Source of the DNA: Gonapodya prolifera JEL478
Taxonomy: Eukaryota; Monoblepharomycota; Monoblepharidomycetes; Monoblepharidales; Gonapodyaceae
Assembly (NCBI GenBank): GCA_001574975.1
Contig: KQ965944.1
Span: 1-10,876 of the forward strand
Direction: 5' to 3'
Length of the DNA: 10,876 nucleotides
Shown: positions 1 through 7,716 of the stretch, piece after piece
Layout of the letters: each line of letters begins with the position of its first letter
Position numbering within the stretch: the stretch's first letter is position 1
Made by a program: the position numbers and the translations under genes
Notes under the pieces: model-generated
Told to the model about the DNA's origin: nothing
The model's database searches: none
What the model saw: only the letters and a program-made list of their open reading frames with translations

Positions 1-1
1 T

Positions 2-1261
2 GAATCATGCCAGAGAAATAAACCTGACAGAGGGAAGCCTTTTGGGGAACTTACCCCACTATCAATTCCTGAACATCCTTGGACACATGTTGCTATGGAT
101 TTTATAGTCAAGTTACCTCCTTCAGAACATAAGGGTCATACCTATGACTCCATCTGGGTTGTGACAGATAGATTAAAATAGGGTGTCCACTTTGTTGAAT
201 GCAATGAAAATATTACAGCTGCTGAATTAGCAGAACTTTACATTGACAGGGTTTACAGATATCATGGACTACCTCTTGATATAGTTTCTGATCGTGGCCC
301 ACAATTTATTGCAGAGTTCTGGAATACCTTTTGGAGATTATTTGGAGCTCACCCATCAAAATCAACAGCATTCCACCCGCAATCTGATTGTCAAACAGAA
401 AACAAAAACCAACAGTTGGAAATTATGCTGAGACATTATGTCAACTATGAACAAAATAACTGGGTGAAATACCTTCCACTCATGGAGTATGCACACAACA
501 ATACCCAAAATGAAACTACTGGCTACTCCCCATTCTTTGCAACAACCTTACATCACCCAATAGCACACCCTATGCAGCAGTTACCCCTAAAATCACTGTC
601 TGCTGATGCAGAGGCAAGAGTGAAGGAGATGATAGAGGTTAATTCCAGAATTCGGGAGCATATCAAAGCAGCACAGGAAATTTGGAAGAAGCATGAAGAT
701 CCTCACAGGAGACCAGCAAATTTCAAAGTAGGAGACATGGTTTGGCTTAAGACAAGGAACTTGGCAACAACAAGGCCTAGTAAGAAACTTGACTACAAGA
801 AAGTTGGACCATTTGTGATTACAGAGCAAATCAATGCAGTGGCATTTAAATTACAACTTCCTACATCAATGTCAAGAATCCATCCAGTGTTTCATGCTTC
901 TTTATTATCACCTCACTATGAGAATAAAATTCCTGGAAGACATATACCTCCACCCCCTCCAGTAGAAGATTCAGAAGGCATTGCTGAATGAGAAGTGGAA
1001 AGGATCTTGGATGTGAAACATAGAGGTCATGGATGGGTACGGCTAGTACACTGGAAGGGCTATGGGGTTCAACAACAAACATGGGAACCATGGAAAAACC
1101 TGCAAAATGCACAGGATGCCGTGTTGCAGTTTCATAAGGATCATCCACAAAAAGGACAGCCCATATATATCTGGAAAAAATTAGTAGATATGGATAACCA
1201 GGACAGGGAGAGAAAAGGAGGGAAGCACACTGTTACCATAGCCTCAGGTGACATCCATTGA
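2..1261 (+). pseudogene. Ty3/gypsy integrase-chromodomain (pol 3' end), two nonsense codons
   Basis: One continuous + frame. It begins at the last cysteine and basic stretch of the zinc-binding (HHCC) part. The catalytic core follows with Asp in MDFI (codon 98-100), Asp in SDRGPQF (290-292) and Glu in QTEN (398-400); the last two are 35 residues apart, the DD35E spacing of retroviral-type integrases. Next come the C-terminal GPF/Y-like region (KKVGPF near 801-815) and the PVFHASLL motif. The chromodomain (about 992-1150) shows VERILD, HWKGY and TWEP, which form the methyl-lysine cage in this family and target integration to heterochromatin. TAG at 179-181 interrupts the core between the first two aspartates, and TGA at 989-991 sits just before the chromodomain. 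The usual Gly before QTE is Cys. The reading ends at TGA 1259-1261, inside the presumed LTR, as is common for these elements. Confidence 0.9.
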
Positions 1262-1430
1262 CATGGTATATATAGTGTGAGGTGTTAAGTGCTGTGCCAC
1301 TCTGCAGAGTGTGCCCCAAGTTTGGCGTCACGTTCCTGCAGGTGAGTTCTGTGTGCGCTACAACACATTATGTATGTTTGATCATATATATACACGTTCC
1401 TGCAGTTTACAGGCTCGTGCAGCTCACCTA
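1205..1430 (+). repeat. Polypurine tract and probable partial 3' LTR
   Basis: A run of 21 purines (1205-1225) is followed five bases later by TGTTACC at 1231, a typical start for a Ty3/gypsy LTR. A TATATATA box lies at 1267-1274, as expected of an LTR promoter. The 13-base word CACGTTCCTGCAG occurs twice, at 1329-1341 and 1393-1405, and CACTCTGCAGAGTG at 1298-1311 is a perfect palindrome. I could not find a matching CA end, so the right edge near 1430 is a guess. The 5' LTR is outside the window, so identity between LTRs cannot be tested here. Confidence 0.4.
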
Positions 1431-1524
1431 GGTTGTGTAGCATGAGCAGCTGTTTTGACCTATGTAGTGTGATGAGTGGGAAAGGTAATGTATGGAGATT
1501 TCAGAGGCACTCAATGCCATATCT

Positions 1525-1929
1525 TCAACAAATCCAACAGATGACGCAGCTTACAATGGCACTGGAACCCTCACTGTCATCCCCAATTGTGCATATGGTG
1601 CTGTCTGCAAATATCCTCCCAAGCCCTTCTTCCAGCGCCTGCAGATGGAATGGTATGTGCCCTTCCCCCATTGAATTGCCAAAGGGGCCAAGTTGATGAC
1701 TTGACTCCAGCTCCACATGCTCCACCCTTGCAGTTGCTTGACAGGCACAACCCTCTGCATTTGGTTCCATAAAATTCAGGGATTGCAATCCCAATGAAGG
1801 GCCAATCAAGTCTTCACCAAACCCATAACCACCCAATTCTGTCTGTCTGTGAGCATTCCACAAATTTGCTTTGGTGCCAGAAGAATTCAATTGCAGTGCT
1901 GTAATCCCTGCATCAATACAGTGAATTCC
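1525..1929 (-). other. Unrecognised minus-strand open stretch, possible exon
   Basis: The minus strand is open from just after a TAA at 1930-1932 down to a TGA at 1525-1527, about 134 codons. The product would be mixed and acidic (for example GGYGFGEDLIGPSLGLQ and MGEGHIPFHLQALEEG) and looks more like a globular protein than a low-complexity shadow. No initiator ATG fits well. An acceptor-like CAG (1908-1910) would allow an exon starting at 1907, which may be spliced to the ORF at 1955-2580. I recognise no domain. It could be a downstream exon of that ORF, part of an old mobile element, or a chance ORF. Confidence 0.25.
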
Positions 1930-1954
1930 TTAAACATCACAGTCATGCAAAATC

Positions 1955-2580
1955 TTAAGGAGTTAACACCCACCTCTTGGAGGAGCTATTGGTACACTTT
2001 AAACAACACGTTCTGAAACATTGAAAAGTGTCAGTGACTGTGCCATGTTGGGAACTAATCAAAGACCCACCCAGAGGACTTGGACAACCAGGGGAGAGTG
2101 TTGGTGCAAAATGAGGTTGAGCATAGATTGTTGATGGCATTAAAGAGCTCAGAGGTCTGGAAATGTTGTAGAGCTGTGATGGGGTGCCACAGTGAGTACC
2201 TCCAAACTAACAAAAAAGCATGGGAGATGAGGAACAATTACATTGCAAACTTCAAGCACACATACCTGAGCCAAGATGTCTCTTGTCTGATTGCCACCAA
2301 CGTCTTCCTGCTGCATCACGCTCAGCGTGCCTGGATATGAGCTCCAATTTCCCATAGTGGGAGCAAACAGACTCTGCCAAGCACCCATGGTGGGGACTTG
2401 TTGCAACAATAATGTGGGAAGTAGAGAGCTAAGGCCTAAGCCCAGGAGATTGTTGACAGGTGGTGCCAAAAATCCAGATTGACCTGGGCAGCTCCTGGAG
2501 TTGGCATTGCCAGAAGTGCAAAAGGACCCAGATGAGGTTGGGACAGAGGCAGAGCAATATTTGCAGTCTGCCAGTTTCAC
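1955..2580 (-). CDS. Unrecognised spliced ORF, function unknown
   Basis: On the minus strand an open stretch from 2580 to 2266 (105 codons) reaches CTCAG followed by GTATGT. A 59-base intron (2265-2207) ends in a pyrimidine-rich TTTTTTGTTAG, and the same phase-0 reading continues from 2206 to a TAA at 1955-1957 (83 more residues). The join gives about 188 residues rich in Ser, Pro, Gly and Leu. There is a CxxC-type cluster at the start (CKYCSASV, then three further cysteines) and a cysteine-rich end (CFRTCCLKC). The first codon shown is GTG, so a further 5' exon is likely. A candidate is the 55-codon ORF starting with ATG at 2744-2742 (MSGGDTGSNG...), whose end overlaps this one. No family is recognised and the start and end are uncertain. 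A chance ORF remains possible. Confidence 0.35.
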
Positions 2581-2744
2581 ACTGCAAGGTTAAAGCATAG
2601 TACCAACAAGAAGTAGTCTACCACGACCATCACCACTATTGGCACTTGTGGTGTAGCCACCAAATTGGTGGCGGAGATCAGTGTTTTGATACCACTTGTG
2701 GCATTCACAACTACACCATTGCTCCCAGTGTCACCTCCAGACAT

Positions 2745-3070
2745 ATTTGCGACTACAACCTGTGTGGAGCAAAACCTCTGCTGCCATGGAGGTCATGATG
2801 GTTTTGTTTGATTGTGGGCAAAGTGGGAGGAGCCGGCAGATCAGGTGGGCATATGCATTCGATTTGTTTGCCAGGGTGAATCTTTTACATTTCCCTTTTC
2901 CAACCTGAACATTCCCTTTTCCGTTTCTCTATCTTTATTTTCACCCTATTAACCGCCAAAATGCTCAAAGTAAATGTTTGAATCGCAACATTTTGATACT
3001 AAAAAACACTTGGCTGTTTTGCAACCTGACAGCGGACGTGAACAGGATTCTTATAATACACACTGTTGAA
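2745..3070. other. Intergenic stretch, pyrimidine-rich, nothing recognised
   Basis: It contains a T/C-rich run (about 2888-2941: repeated TTCCCTTTTCC blocks). The frame of the ankyrin pseudogene is open at least from 2942, but no repeat is recognisable before 3071 and no convincing start codon is seen. No RNA gene or clear promoter element was found. Confidence 0.4.
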
Positions 3071-4045
3071 CATTTTGCTTTGCGTGAAGCGGTGAAGTAT
3101 GGCCAACTTGAAGCCGTGCGATGCCTACCCGACTCTAATGCAAAAGTAGATTGACACAATGGGAAATTCCTTGTGACGGCCTGCAAGGGCAGGCATTTGT
3201 CTATCGTGAAACTCCTTGTAGAGCGTGGTGCAGATGTGATCTTGTATGGCAACTCGTGTCTCCGAGCAGCATCTTGTAAGGGACATATTGATATTGTGCG
3301 ATATCTGATTGACCAGGACGTTATTTATTGACACACATTGTCGTTAAGCCTTACGGAGGCGATCATAGGAGGATATGTTGCCATAGTAGACCTTGTGGTG
3401 ACCCGCGGTGGTGCTGTTCTCGTCACTAGCGCAGACGGCGCCAAGTATATTTACACCGCTCCAAAGCATGGTCATCTTTACGCTGTCAAATACCTCGTAG
3501 ACCGCGGCGTGGCCTTGGAATCTTGCCACGGTCAACCACTCCTCGCGACTCCGTTTTATGGTCACATTGATGTTGTTAGGTACCTTCCCCTAATAAGCGT
3601 AGAGAACGTCATGATCCCTGCCCTGCCTGCAGCTGCCACAAACTTCGAAAAAGTGACATCGCAAAAACAGATTGAAGCCTTGGACGGCATGGGTGGAGCC
3701 AGTTTGAATGACCAACACGACGACGTGATTGAAGATATGATGTTTGACACGTCACTCCCGCATGCCCCAAAAACCGCCAGTTCTTTCCCACATGTGGTGC
3801 CGTTTGAGGCTCGCTATCTTGACGTGAAGAAACGTCGACGCGTGCTACATCGCAAGTGTTACTTCCTTGCACATTTCTCACCGGCCGAGACAACTGAGCC
3901 AATAATTAGACTCCTTCTAACTACTTCATGTTGGAAGGCCGGAGCAAGAGGGAGACGTTTAGAGTCACACGAGATGAAACGAACAAAAGCAGACCAAAAA
4001 GTATGGGCTCTGCATCATGCCTATTGTAGCCTCTCGCTCGTCTAG
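3071..4045 (+). pseudogene. Ankyrin-repeat protein, decayed
   Basis: One + frame encodes about six successive ankyrin repeats between 3071 and about 3605. They are recognised by the repeated pattern of A..GH(L/I)..V(K/R)(Y/L)L followed by a GADV-like turn, for example CKGHIDIVRYLID, KHGHLYAVKYLVDRG and FYGHIDVVRYL. Ankyrin repeats are protein-binding scaffolds. Two in-frame TGA codons, at 3152-3154 and 3329-3331, fall at equivalent turn positions between repeats and break the reading. After the repeats the frame stays open to TAG at 4043-4045. That tail has an acidic patch (NDQHDDVIEDMM) and a basic patch (KKRRRVLHRK) but no recognised domain. No start codon is evident upstream. It is most likely a pseudogene of a multicopy ankyrin family; unannotated introns around the stops are a less likely alternative. 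Confidence 0.7.
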
Positions 4046-4593
4046 ATTGTCACACACTCCCACGCTTCCGAAGTCGCGCAAGCTCCAAGCAAAGACGATC
4101 CCTAAACAGACATCGCCCCCATGTTTACTATCTCAGCGGGCCGACTCGATCACGAGGCGAGTGCGACCCATGACTCGAGCGTGGGAGAGTATTTTGACAA
4201 GGTAAACTATAATGCGGTGGAGTGTTTGTTGTGCAGCGCAACGCCACGTATGAAGCTTGGCTTGCTCGGAAGAACCTCGAGAGCGGGAGGATGAGATTGG
4301 CGGTGGTCGTGGTCACACAGAGGTCGTACTCTCCACGAACCATTTGCCTACGGCGAACAGTGTTGGTCAGTGGTATCGCGCTTAGGCCTCGGGCTCGCTG
4401 AAGTAAACGTGGATAAAGCAAGAAAAACAATAAGACGGTCACAGGTGCACCAATGCGAGATTCAGTGGTATCCCGATCTGACCACGGGTGCGGACAGGGA
4501 GGGCGCCCCACCTCTGCCGCAATTGCACCGACTGACTCCACCTGTTTTCCGGGCTGGTCCCGCGACAACGCAACCATTGAACTCGCTCGCAGC
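4046..4593. other. Intergenic region upstream of the first membrane-protein gene
   Basis: GC content rises through this stretch. No conserved protein reads here on either strand; the long open frames are antisense or out-of-frame consequences of GC richness. It should hold the promoter of the gene starting at 4594, but I see no convincing core element. The frame of that gene is open back to an ATG at 4453, which is a possible but less favoured start. Confidence 0.4.
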
Positions 4594-7130
4594 ATGGACG
4601 GACAAGAGCGATTTGGCGGTGGAGGGACTGTGGGGACGGGGACGGGGAGGAGGCGAGGACAGATGGGGCGACGAGGGACGGCAGTGTGGGCCGGAGTCGT
4701 GCTGCTAGTGCTGGTCTCGGTGATGGTGGTGGATCGGGTGGCAGGACAGGCTGCGACGACCGTAGGAGGGTGCCGTTGCACGACGTCGTGTGTCGGGGGA
4801 GTCAACCAGCAGACAGGGCAGTTGGACTTTGTGAGTGGAATGTTGGAAATGTTCCGCGTCACCTGGAGAGTTAACTGACAGAGTTTTCTATGTGTTTCCG
4901 GCATTGGTGATGTGAAATGTGTTGTCTGGATGCATTACCTTTCCCCAACCTTCACTTGCGACATAACTCACCCCACGTCCCTTCCTAACCCTCACCTCAC
5001 AACCGCAGTACTGCTTCACGGGGAATGACTGTGCAAGCGCAATGCTGACTGCCGATGGACTGCTGTGGGACTTTTGCGTACCCGTGAGTCTCATGCTGCG
5101 GTTGCTTGTCTCTAGCCGTCTTCGACTCAAGCAACTCACTCATCTTCATGCACACCCACCCAATACCACTTACCCCTCACCACGCATGCATCCGTTTTCA
5201 GACAAATCAGGTTACGTCTGCCGCCCAATCCCCACCCACACTCGCTGCTCGCACGTCATCTGCTTCTGCAGCACGTGCGGTTACGATATCATCACTCGTC
5301 AGGACCTCAATGGCAGCACCCATCCAGCCCTCCTCTTCCTCTCTACCATCTCCAACAGCCGCACCAACGACGGCTCAACAACCACCTGCACCCGTGGCTG
5401 CACCAACGACCGCTGCACCCGCCGTACCGACAATGGACCAAATGCAAGCCGCATCCCCAACCACCGCCGCTGGCTCGTCCGGTTCCACATCACCAAACCC
5501 CAACATCAACGGCAACTCCCTCGCCGGCGCCACCACACCCACCGCTGCACCACCCGCCCCAGACTCGACTGGCACGATCGTCGGGATCGTCATCGCCCTC
5601 CTCGCCCTAGCAGCCGTCGGTGGGCTCGTGGTCGTCGTAGCGATGAAGAGGAAGAGGGATAGGGAGGACAAGGAGAACCCGTTCGGACCGCCGCAGGGGG
5701 GGTATGCGGTGTCTACTCGGAATTGGCCCGCCGGTGGTGGTGGACCTCCTGGACGGCAAAGTGGGAGGCAGTCGTTGAATAGACCCAGCCTCGGCCCTGG
5801 TGGACAGGACTACGGTTCCTACCGAGGCTCAGACTCCAGCCGTCGCATGCCACGCTCAACCGGTCCGCCCGCACCCCCACCCTCTTTCCTCATGAAGAAC
5901 ACCTCGCCGTTGCCGGAGATGGAGCAAGTGGAAAGAGGAGGAGGCGGTGGTGGTGGTAGTCGTAGGATGGGAGGAGGGCTAGGGCCAATGCCATATCAGC
6001 CGTGGTTGATGGGGATTGGCCCAGGGCAGGAGAGGCAGGTGGATTCGTATGGGATTCCCTTGCCTACTGCGGATGTCGTGCAACCGGGGCAGGATGGTGG
6101 ACAAGCACAGGCGTGGCAGCAGCAGGCGCAGGGGCAGCAGTCGGCGCGGTCGTCCCGCTACGGAACTCAGTCATTCGAGCAAATGGAACAACGTCAACAA
6201 GCTCGCATGTCCCGCTACGGGATCGAGTCAGGCCAGGTCAGCCAGGAAATGGAACAGAGGCAACAGGCACGCATGTCACGGTACGGGATCGAGTCGCAGG
6301 CGTCGTACCCGCTCGTGCAGTCCCAGTCGCAACCTTCGGCAACGGCATACTCCACGCGTTCCTCGGCTCGGATGTCGCTGAACCGCCCTGCCTCAGCTGC
6401 GGCGGGGAGGAGGGCGGCAGCCTACGCCACCGACGCGCCACCCGTGCTCCCGCCTCTGGGCGGGATTGATCGCACACCTGGGGCGCAGGATACGACACTT
6501 TCAAGGGGAATGAGGAGCAAGGATTCGGGCTTCTCTGACGGGAGGCGCAAGTCGGTTGCGCCGGTGGATACCTCAGCGGCGGCATTCGTGGACCCGAGTA
6601 CGAGAGCGCAGCAGACGGACGTGCGCGGTCCCCCGCCGCCCCAAACTGCGAATGTGGACGTTAAGGGCCCGCCTTCGGCTCGAGCTGACAGAGCGGAGCG
6701 ATCACAGTCACGGCAGGGCCAGGACACGGTGTCGAGAGGACGGTCTCTGTCCAGGGGACGATCACAGTCGACGCCGCAGGACTTCATGTCCATGGATAGA
6801 CCGCCGAGGGATGGCTCACGCGCGGCTATGGCGACGGAGAGAACGGGTACTGCGATGGGTGGAGAGCGGGCGCAGACGCTTACGAGGAAAATTCCCCCTC
6901 CTCCTGCTGACACCGCACCACCACCACCCGCCGCCGCCACCGCGAGAAAAACATACACCGTCACATCCCCCTACGAGCCGCGCCGGATCGGCGGGCTCCG
7001 CTTGCGACCGGCTATGGTCGTGGAGGTCTTCAAGAGCGTCGGCGACGGGTTCGTTGAGGGACGGGAACTGACGAGGGGCGAGGAGGGTGTGTTTCCGGAG
7101 AGTTGTATCGAGGGGTATGTTGGGGTGTGA
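4594..7130 (+). CDS. Single-pass membrane protein: six-Cys ectodomain, mucin-like stalk, C-terminal SH3 (Fus1-like architecture)
   Basis: Three exons, 4594-4830, 5009-5083 and 5202-7130, give 746 residues. Introns 4831-5008 and 5084-5201 both start GTGAGT, end CAG and are phase 0. The start at 4594 has A at -3 and G at +4; ATG 4663 gives a more compact signal peptide. Residues 30-46 are the hydrophobic core of a signal peptide, with likely cleavage near VAG/Q. Cysteines at 60, 62, 66, 81, 87 and 102 form a small six-Cys module. Residues 105-229 are Ser/Thr/Ala/Pro-rich and probably O-glycosylated. Residues 230-251 are one membrane helix, followed by KRKR, so the tail is cytosolic. The tail is disordered, holds a tandem repeat (422-469), DVRGPP and DVKGPP motifs, an Arg-Ser stretch and PPPP runs. 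Residues 688-746 match an SH3 domain (SPYEP, PAMVVEVFKS, EGVFPESCI), with Phe where the groove Trp usually lies. The layout recalls yeast Fus1. Orthology is not claimed. Confidence 0.75.
6153..6296 (+). repeat. Intragenic tandem repeat, SRYG...MEQRQQARM units
   Basis: Within the cytosolic tail of the 4594-7130 gene, a unit starting SRYG and ending MEQRQQARM occurs as 6153-6209 (19 residues) and 6210-6275 (22 residues), followed by a partial third copy SRYGIES (6276-6296). The copies differ at synonymous positions, so the duplication is not very recent. The unit is Gln/Arg-rich and could form a short helix or coiled coil. The SRY and GIES cores would suit phosphorylation, but that is inference. 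Confidence 0.8.
6951..7127 (+). other. SH3 domain, C-terminus of the first membrane protein
   Basis: These last 59 residues follow the SH3 layout: an ALYDY-equivalent ending SPYEP, the diverging turn, the strand PAMVVEVFKS, the n-Src/distal segment VGDGFVEG, then EGVFPESCIEGY. The Pro and the aromatic residues of the ligand groove are kept, except that Phe replaces the usual first Trp. It directly follows a PPPP-containing segment that could be an intramolecular ligand. Fungal SH3 domains at the C-terminus of membrane proteins (Sho1, Fus1) bind proline motifs in signalling and polarity partners. Confidence 0.75.
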
Positions 7131-7584
7131 GCGGAGGTGGACGGGCACGGCCCGGCGGGTTCTGTGTCGTGAAGGGATGGGGGGTTGAGGCGCAAGGAAA
7201 GAGGGAAGAAGAAGAGGAGGGGGACAAGATATCGCTAATAGTATTGAATTTTCTTGCTATTTTTGGAGTGTTTGCGTTCAGTGAACGAAGAGGAAGAGCC
7301 AAGAGAAAGGAAATAGTGCATATCTTTGCAATATCACCAGAAGTGACAAGTACAAATCGGTGTGTCAAATGCACCCCAGGGGAACTCCGACGATTGCATG
7401 CTCAACGTTGAATGCAACGCGGTGCATCATGAAGGCGGTCAGGTGCTCTTTGATGTGCCCCTGGCTATCCGCACGAAGGGTTGCCGCACGAATTCCGCAG
7501 GCACGCCCCGGAGATTATCTGGCTGTATCCGTTACCTAGTGTAGACTGCTGAAATGTAATTGAAATGCGATCGAAACAACGTCT
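7131..7584. other. Intergenic region between the paralogues
   Basis: The first part is the 3' untranslated region of the upstream gene; no exact AATAAA is seen after its stop. The sequence then becomes less GC-rich. Long open frames on the minus strand across 7465-8115 overlap the exons of the next gene and show no domain. No RNA gene or repeat is recognised. Confidence 0.4.
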
Positions 7585-7676
7585 ATGAAAAAACGGCGTC
7601 CTTTCCAGGGCTTTATTATTTCCTTTTTTTGTATACGGGTGGCAGGCTTGGCAAATTGGAGAATCCAAACCCGATT
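7585..7676 (+). other. Possible extra 5' exon encoding a signal peptide for the second paralogue
   Basis: ATG at 7585 opens a short frame with a basic start (MKKRRPFQG), a hydrophobic core (FIISFFCI) and a small-residue stretch (RVAGLA) resembling a signal peptide. A GTGACA donor at 7677 and a GCTTAG acceptor ending at 7787 would remove the TGA at 7678-7680 (111-base intron). The join continues in the correct frame into the six-Cys module. The donor is not ideal and the start context is poor, so this is a proposal. It answers why the model starting at 7717 shows no signal peptide. Confidence 0.3.
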
Positions 7677-7716
7677 GTGACATCGCATCCGACGCATCGC
7701 ATACCCAGGAGCGCTG

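Larger units (their letters stand above)
1..1430 (+). mobile_element. Ty3/gypsy chromovirus remnant, 3' end
   Basis: The window opens inside a long-terminal-repeat retrotransposon of the Ty3/gypsy class, chromovirus branch. What remains is the C-terminal part of pol (integrase and chromodomain), a polypurine tract at 1205-1225 and a probable 3' LTR beginning near 1231. The left side continues outside the window, so gag, protease and reverse transcriptase cannot be judged. Two nonsense codons make this copy inactive. The right boundary is approximate because no clear LTR end or target-site duplication is visible. Base composition is AT-richer than the gene pair at 4600-9800. Confidence 0.85.

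Noticed and set aside
2080-2340. 86-codon + frame
   Set aside because: It is opposite the minus-strand spliced ORF, lacks recognisable motifs and has no neighbouring coding continuity.
2643-2701. CACTTGTGG repeated twice and a GCCACCAA/TTGGTGGC inverted repeat (2656-2672)
   Set aside because: The repeats are short and isolated, with no array or element structure. They were not convincing as a CRISPR, riboswitch or terminator.
179-3331. Reassigned stop codons (TGA read as Trp)
   Set aside because: In-frame TGA occurs in both the retrotransposon and ankyrin frames, but a TAG also interrupts the integrase and TGA ends the first membrane-protein gene normally. Residues at the matching ankyrin position are Leu, Ser or Thr, not Trp. 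Pseudogene decay is simpler.
4128-4904. 258-codon minus-strand open frame
   Set aside because: It is antisense to the signal-peptide exon of the first paralogue, low-complexity and Pro/Thr/Arg-rich, with no domain. It is a by-product of GC-rich sequence.
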